A stretch of DNA of 64,000 bases, from positions 3,348,001-3,412,000 of the forward strand of contig CP126203.1 of NCBI GenBank assembly GCA_030272155.1. The letters run 5' to 3'. This document shows positions 60,492-64,000 of the stretch, one piece after another. The stretch is from Tetradesmus obliquus. Taxonomy: Eukaryota; Chlorophyta; Chlorophyceae; Sphaeropleales; Scenedesmaceae. Numbering within the stretch: the first letter of the stretch is position 1; the number at the start of each line of letters is the position of its first letter. Under the pieces are notes generated by a model. The model was not told the DNA's origin. It ran no database searches and saw only the letters and a program-made list of their open reading frames with translations. The position numbers and the translations under genes are program-made.

Positions 60492-62568
60492 ATGGATAGA
60501 GACATCGATATGCAGGATCAGCACAAGCTGCGCCGTCTTTCAGCGCAGGATGCTGTTTACACCCACACACACAAGCAGGTAGGTGCTCAAAGGCTGGCAA
60601 CCGGCTGGCATGCATCAAGGGGCGCCAGCAGCCTCTATCGTATCGTTCCAAAGCTATTGCCGGTGCCACCAAACACTTTCACACCGTTAGAGTCTGTTGG
60701 AATAGTTCCCCGCTCTTTGTAGTCACGTGGTCACGTGTCTGTCGACATCATGGTTACTGGGGTTGTCAGTGAACACCTTCTTACTGTTCCTGGTGCTTCC
60801 CTGCAGCCCACCAGCATGCTGGCGAGCCTATGGAGCTGGTACATCAGCTGGGTGAGCTTCTTTGGGCCAGCAGCAACAGCAACAGGCTTAGCTCTGTGCA
60901 GACAGCGCAGCTCTCAGCACCTTGATTGACGGCATCGCCTGGGATCGTAGCAGCTTGCTTGCAGCTTGCATGCAGCTTGCGTGCTAGATTGTTACTTAGA
61001 GTCACGACAGCCTTTTAGCAGCTGCATAAAGCTTGCGCAGGTAGCGTGTTGGCTGCTTTATTGCTGCAATGCTGCGCCGCAGCATGGTGGATGATGGTGA
61101 CGTGACGGTCACCATCATCACATGTACTCAATGCTGCGCCGCAGCATGGTGGATGATGGTGACGGTCACCATCATCACATGTACTCAATTGGCGCAACTA
61201 ACGTCACCACCATCTGTTGTTGTTGTGTCCTGTGTATGTTTCCTTCTAATGACATGCAGGCCATTCCAGGCCTGGGCATGTTCAGCGAGGCTTACATAAT
61301 CTTCTCACTCGGCCTCACCAAGCCACTGCAAAAGGCCATGTTCCCCACATGCTTCAAGACACACGACGCATGCCCAGAGGCCATCACACACGTGCAGAAC
61401 TACATCCAGCTGTGCGGGATCATTGCCGGTGCGTTGCCATCTCAGACAGCATGGTGCCAGCTGGCCACATATGCATGTGGCAGTTCCTGCAAGCAACTGG
61501 CCTTGGAAACACAGTGACAGCCTGGCGGCGCTGCATATGATGATTGCTCGCAGGGCTTACATGCCAGCATGTGCATGCTGCCACCTCAAAAAGTATCACA
61601 TCTGTTTATTATTAATTGGTTCTACCTGAATGTTGCTGTTTTCGTTGGTGTGGTCTGCAGGTATGCTTGCTTTTGGAGCGCTGGGCGATTACATGGGCCG
61701 CCGCTGGGGCAGCCGCATCGTAGCCAGCATCATGCTCAGCGGCACCATCCTGCTCACCTTCAGCCCGCTGGTGCCCAACCCAGCCACCTTTCTTAACTTC
61801 TACATCTTCGCCGCCACCTGGTGCGTGTTGAACTGCTCAGCTTCCTTGCAGCAACTACATGTAGGGACCTAGTATTTCCAGCCAGCTGCAGCAGCAGCCG
61901 ATGGCAGCACAGCCAGCTGCAGCTGCAGCCGATGGCAGCACAGCGGATGCCCTGGCTTTGACACACTTCTGCTTCTGCACTCATGAAGTCGCAACTCATG
62001 CTGACACATGCTTCACATCAACGATTCTCCTGCAGGTACGGCTTTGGCGTGGGTGGCGAGTACCCCATGGCGTCTGCGTCTGCTGCCGAGCGCAGCCAGA
62101 GCGACGAGGCGCTGCGCCACAGGCGCGGAGAGCAGGTCGTGCTCACCTTCTCGGGCCAGGGCATGGGCAACTTTGTCAACGGCTGTGTCATCTTGATCAT
62201 GATGGCCTGGTTTGGCATGACTGGCCCAACCCTGGACCCCACCAAGGCCCGGGATGTGATCAGCATCCAGTTTGCTGTGGGCGCGGCGGTGTCTGTGTTC
62301 ATGGTGCTGTGGAGGTGGTTCAAGCTGAAGGAGTCAGAGGTGAGCCTGCAACACAGCAGCAGCAGGATAGTAGCAGCAGCGACGGCAGCAGCACGACCCA
62401 ACCTGTGTGTACAGCCATTCTGCACAAGCAGTAGTCGGAGATGGGCAGGCTGGAGATGGGTGCGATGATCTGAGCTTGGGTGCCAAAGCCATGTTTCGCT
62501 TGTAAAACAGTGCTTGCATGCTGTCAAGACACTACCACCACCATCTCAGTGCCTCTGAGCACCCCTTG

Positions 62569-62612
<44 letters not shown>

Positions 62613-64000
62613 CAGGTGTGGGAGGCTGAGAAGCACGACTTTGACGAGATCACTGAGAATGAGCTGCACAAGGGCAAGCGCTTCCTCACCCTCAACGCCT
62701 TTGCCAACTTCTGGTGAGTTTGACTTCCGTTTGACTTTTGTTTGGCTGCGGCCAAGCAGCTACATGCAGGGCCCTTGTGACGATTCAGCCGCAGCCTACT
62801 GGATGTCTGGCCTGCTTTACCACCACCAGCCGCATTGCTGCTGTTTTTACTCATCATTTGTTTTGCCTATCCACATTCAACTTGTTATTTCTGTGCAGGC
62901 CGCGGCTCACCGCCACCAGCATGGCCTGGGTGGCCAACGACTTTGCCTTCTACGGCAACAAGCTCTTCCAGAGCACCTTCATCGCGCTGCTGTACCCTAA
63001 AGCCACAGAGTTTGAGCGCATGCAGTGGACCGTGCTGAACAGCGCAGTGTCACTGATGGGTTACTTCTGTGCAGCTGCACTGATCGACAAGAAGTGGTGA
63101 GTGCGGCTGTCTGTACAGCCCGATGGTGGAGCCGTTTCTCCGAAACGCGTAGCCTAAGCTGTAACGTGCTTTCAGCAAAAAAAGGAGAACTGTGTTGCGA
63201 GCAGTGATAGCCAGTCGATCTAACTCCCAAATCAAAAACCTGTCTGCAGAATTGCATGTGGCCTCTTTGCTGCCTTTGTAAGCTTGCTCAACCAGCTCGT
63301 AGAACACGGCACTATTGTTGCCTTTGGACTGATGTTAATCTTGCTCCTGCTGCTTGTGTGTGAATGTTGCTGCGCGTGTGCAGGTATGGCCGCTGCCGCA
63401 TGCAAAATGTGGGCTTCCTCATGATGTTTGTGCTGTTCCTCATCTGCGGAGTGGCTTTCCCCACCCTGACAGCCTCAGAGGCGGGCCTGCGCGCGTTCCA
63501 GTTCCTGTACTTTTTCAGCAGCTTCTGGAACCAGTTTGGGCCCAACTGCACCACCTGGCTCGTGGCAGGTGAGAAAACACTGCTCCTGAGTCGCGCTGGG
63601 CTGTGCTGGGTTGCGTTTTCAGACACAAGGCAGCAGAGTATTCTCAAAGTCAGCTCAGTTTCACCAAAATCAGCTCAGTTTTACCAAGGATGTCTGTTCT
63701 GTGCTCTGACGCCGCTGGCTGTTCCTGCTGCCACCCTGCACTTTGCTATTTGCAGCCGAGGTCTTCCCCACTGATGTGCGCGGCACATTCCAAGGCATCT
63801 CTGCAGCAATGGGCAAAGTCGGCGCCATCATCGCCGACATTGTGTTCGGCTATGTATCAACCCGGACCACATTCTACATGTCTGCTGCGTTTGGCCTGGC
63901 TGGCGCGCTGGTGACCTGGCTGTTCCTGCCCGACACGACCGGCCTGTCGCTTGATGAGCTGGATCGCATGGCCAAGTACATGCTGAGCAATGAGTTTGAG
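60492..64000 (+). CDS. MFS transporter, PHO84/PHT1-related, 3' end beyond window
   Basis: Nine exons (60492-60578, 60807-60851, 61260-61428, 61661-61820, 62036-62339, 62616-62713, 62899-63096, 63384-63568, 63756-64000) give 497 residues with the frame open at the edge. MFS signatures are FGALGDYMGRRWGSRI (loop 2-3, GxxxDxxGRR) and YGFGVGGEYPMASASAAER, which resembles the GGDYPLSA motif of H+/phosphate symporters. FPTDVRGTFQGISAAMGKVG is the loop before helix 11. The central loop is hydrophilic (VWEAEKHDFDEITENELHKG). The expected place is a membrane, with 12 helices. Phosphate is the likeliest substrate by family, but the loop sequences differ enough that another anion or organic solute is possible. 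Intron 2 has a palindromic tandem repeat. Confidence 0.85.
61067..61190. repeat. Palindromic tandem repeat in MFS intron 2
   Basis: Two units of about 60-66 bp (ATGCTGCGCCGCAGCATGG). Each contains GATGATGGTGAC and its reverse complement, with a one-base spacer in the second unit (61152-61176) and a six-base spacer in the first (61090-61119). GCTGCGCCGCAGC is a second, smaller palindrome. Confidence 0.92.
62567..62615. repeat. (CTG)n run before MFS exon 6 acceptor
   Basis: About 15 CTG units end at the TTCAG acceptor of exon 6. Confidence 0.92.

Overview
This 64 kb window is nuclear DNA of a green alga, most likely a chlorophyte of the Chlorophyceae (Sphaeropleales or Scenedesmaceae-like; this placement is inference). 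The signs are intron-dense genes with canonical GT-AG borders, CAG/CTG runs that become poly-Ala, poly-Gln or poly-Ser in proteins, TGTAA polyadenylation motifs after several stops, and a plant-type gene set: H+-pyrophosphatase, AMI1/Toc64-like amidase, PEX16, and a plastid-type atypical SDR. I found no operons, rRNA, tRNA, CRISPR array or intact transposon.

Layout, left to right. 1-2078 (-): 5' part of an AMI1/Toc64-like amidase. 2560-3825 (+): small DUF2256 zinc-ribbon protein. 4527-8225 (+): peroxin PEX16 with a Gln/Ser-rich insert. 8802-12794 (+): DNAAF4/DYX1C1-like dynein arm assembly factor (CS domain plus TPRs). 14245-19627 (-): type I, K+-dependent vacuolar H+-pyrophosphatase, 13 exons. 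20597-25890 (-): plastid NAD(P)-binding Rossmann protein of the Arabidopsis At2g34460 type. 26935-27561 (+): single-exon four-TM membrane protein. 28792-45349 (+): three tandem paralogous SAM methyltransferases of the leucine carboxyl methyltransferase superfamily. 48621-54721 (-): class II histone deacetylase with a tail of about 700 residues rich in Ala. 55219-59278 (+): Gln-rich coiled-coil protein of unknown function. 60492 to the right edge (+): MFS transporter related to the PHO84/PHT1 phosphate group, cut by the window. Gene models were assembled by hand from homology and splice phase. The complete ones keep an open frame and sum to whole codons.

The most unusual feature is shared by at least six unrelated genes (amidase, PEX16, H+-PPase, SDR, methyltransferase 3, HDAC). 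Their introns contain diverged partial copies of the adjoining exon end, usually still attached to the splice acceptor or donor. The extremes are about eight copies of one exon start in the SDR gene and five in methyltransferase 3. I call these boundary echoes. They look like repeated tandem duplications across exon-intron junctions and leave decoy splice sites and pseudo-exons. A second theme is CTG microsatellites lying directly before splice acceptors. A third is gene conversion between methyltransferases 1 and 2.
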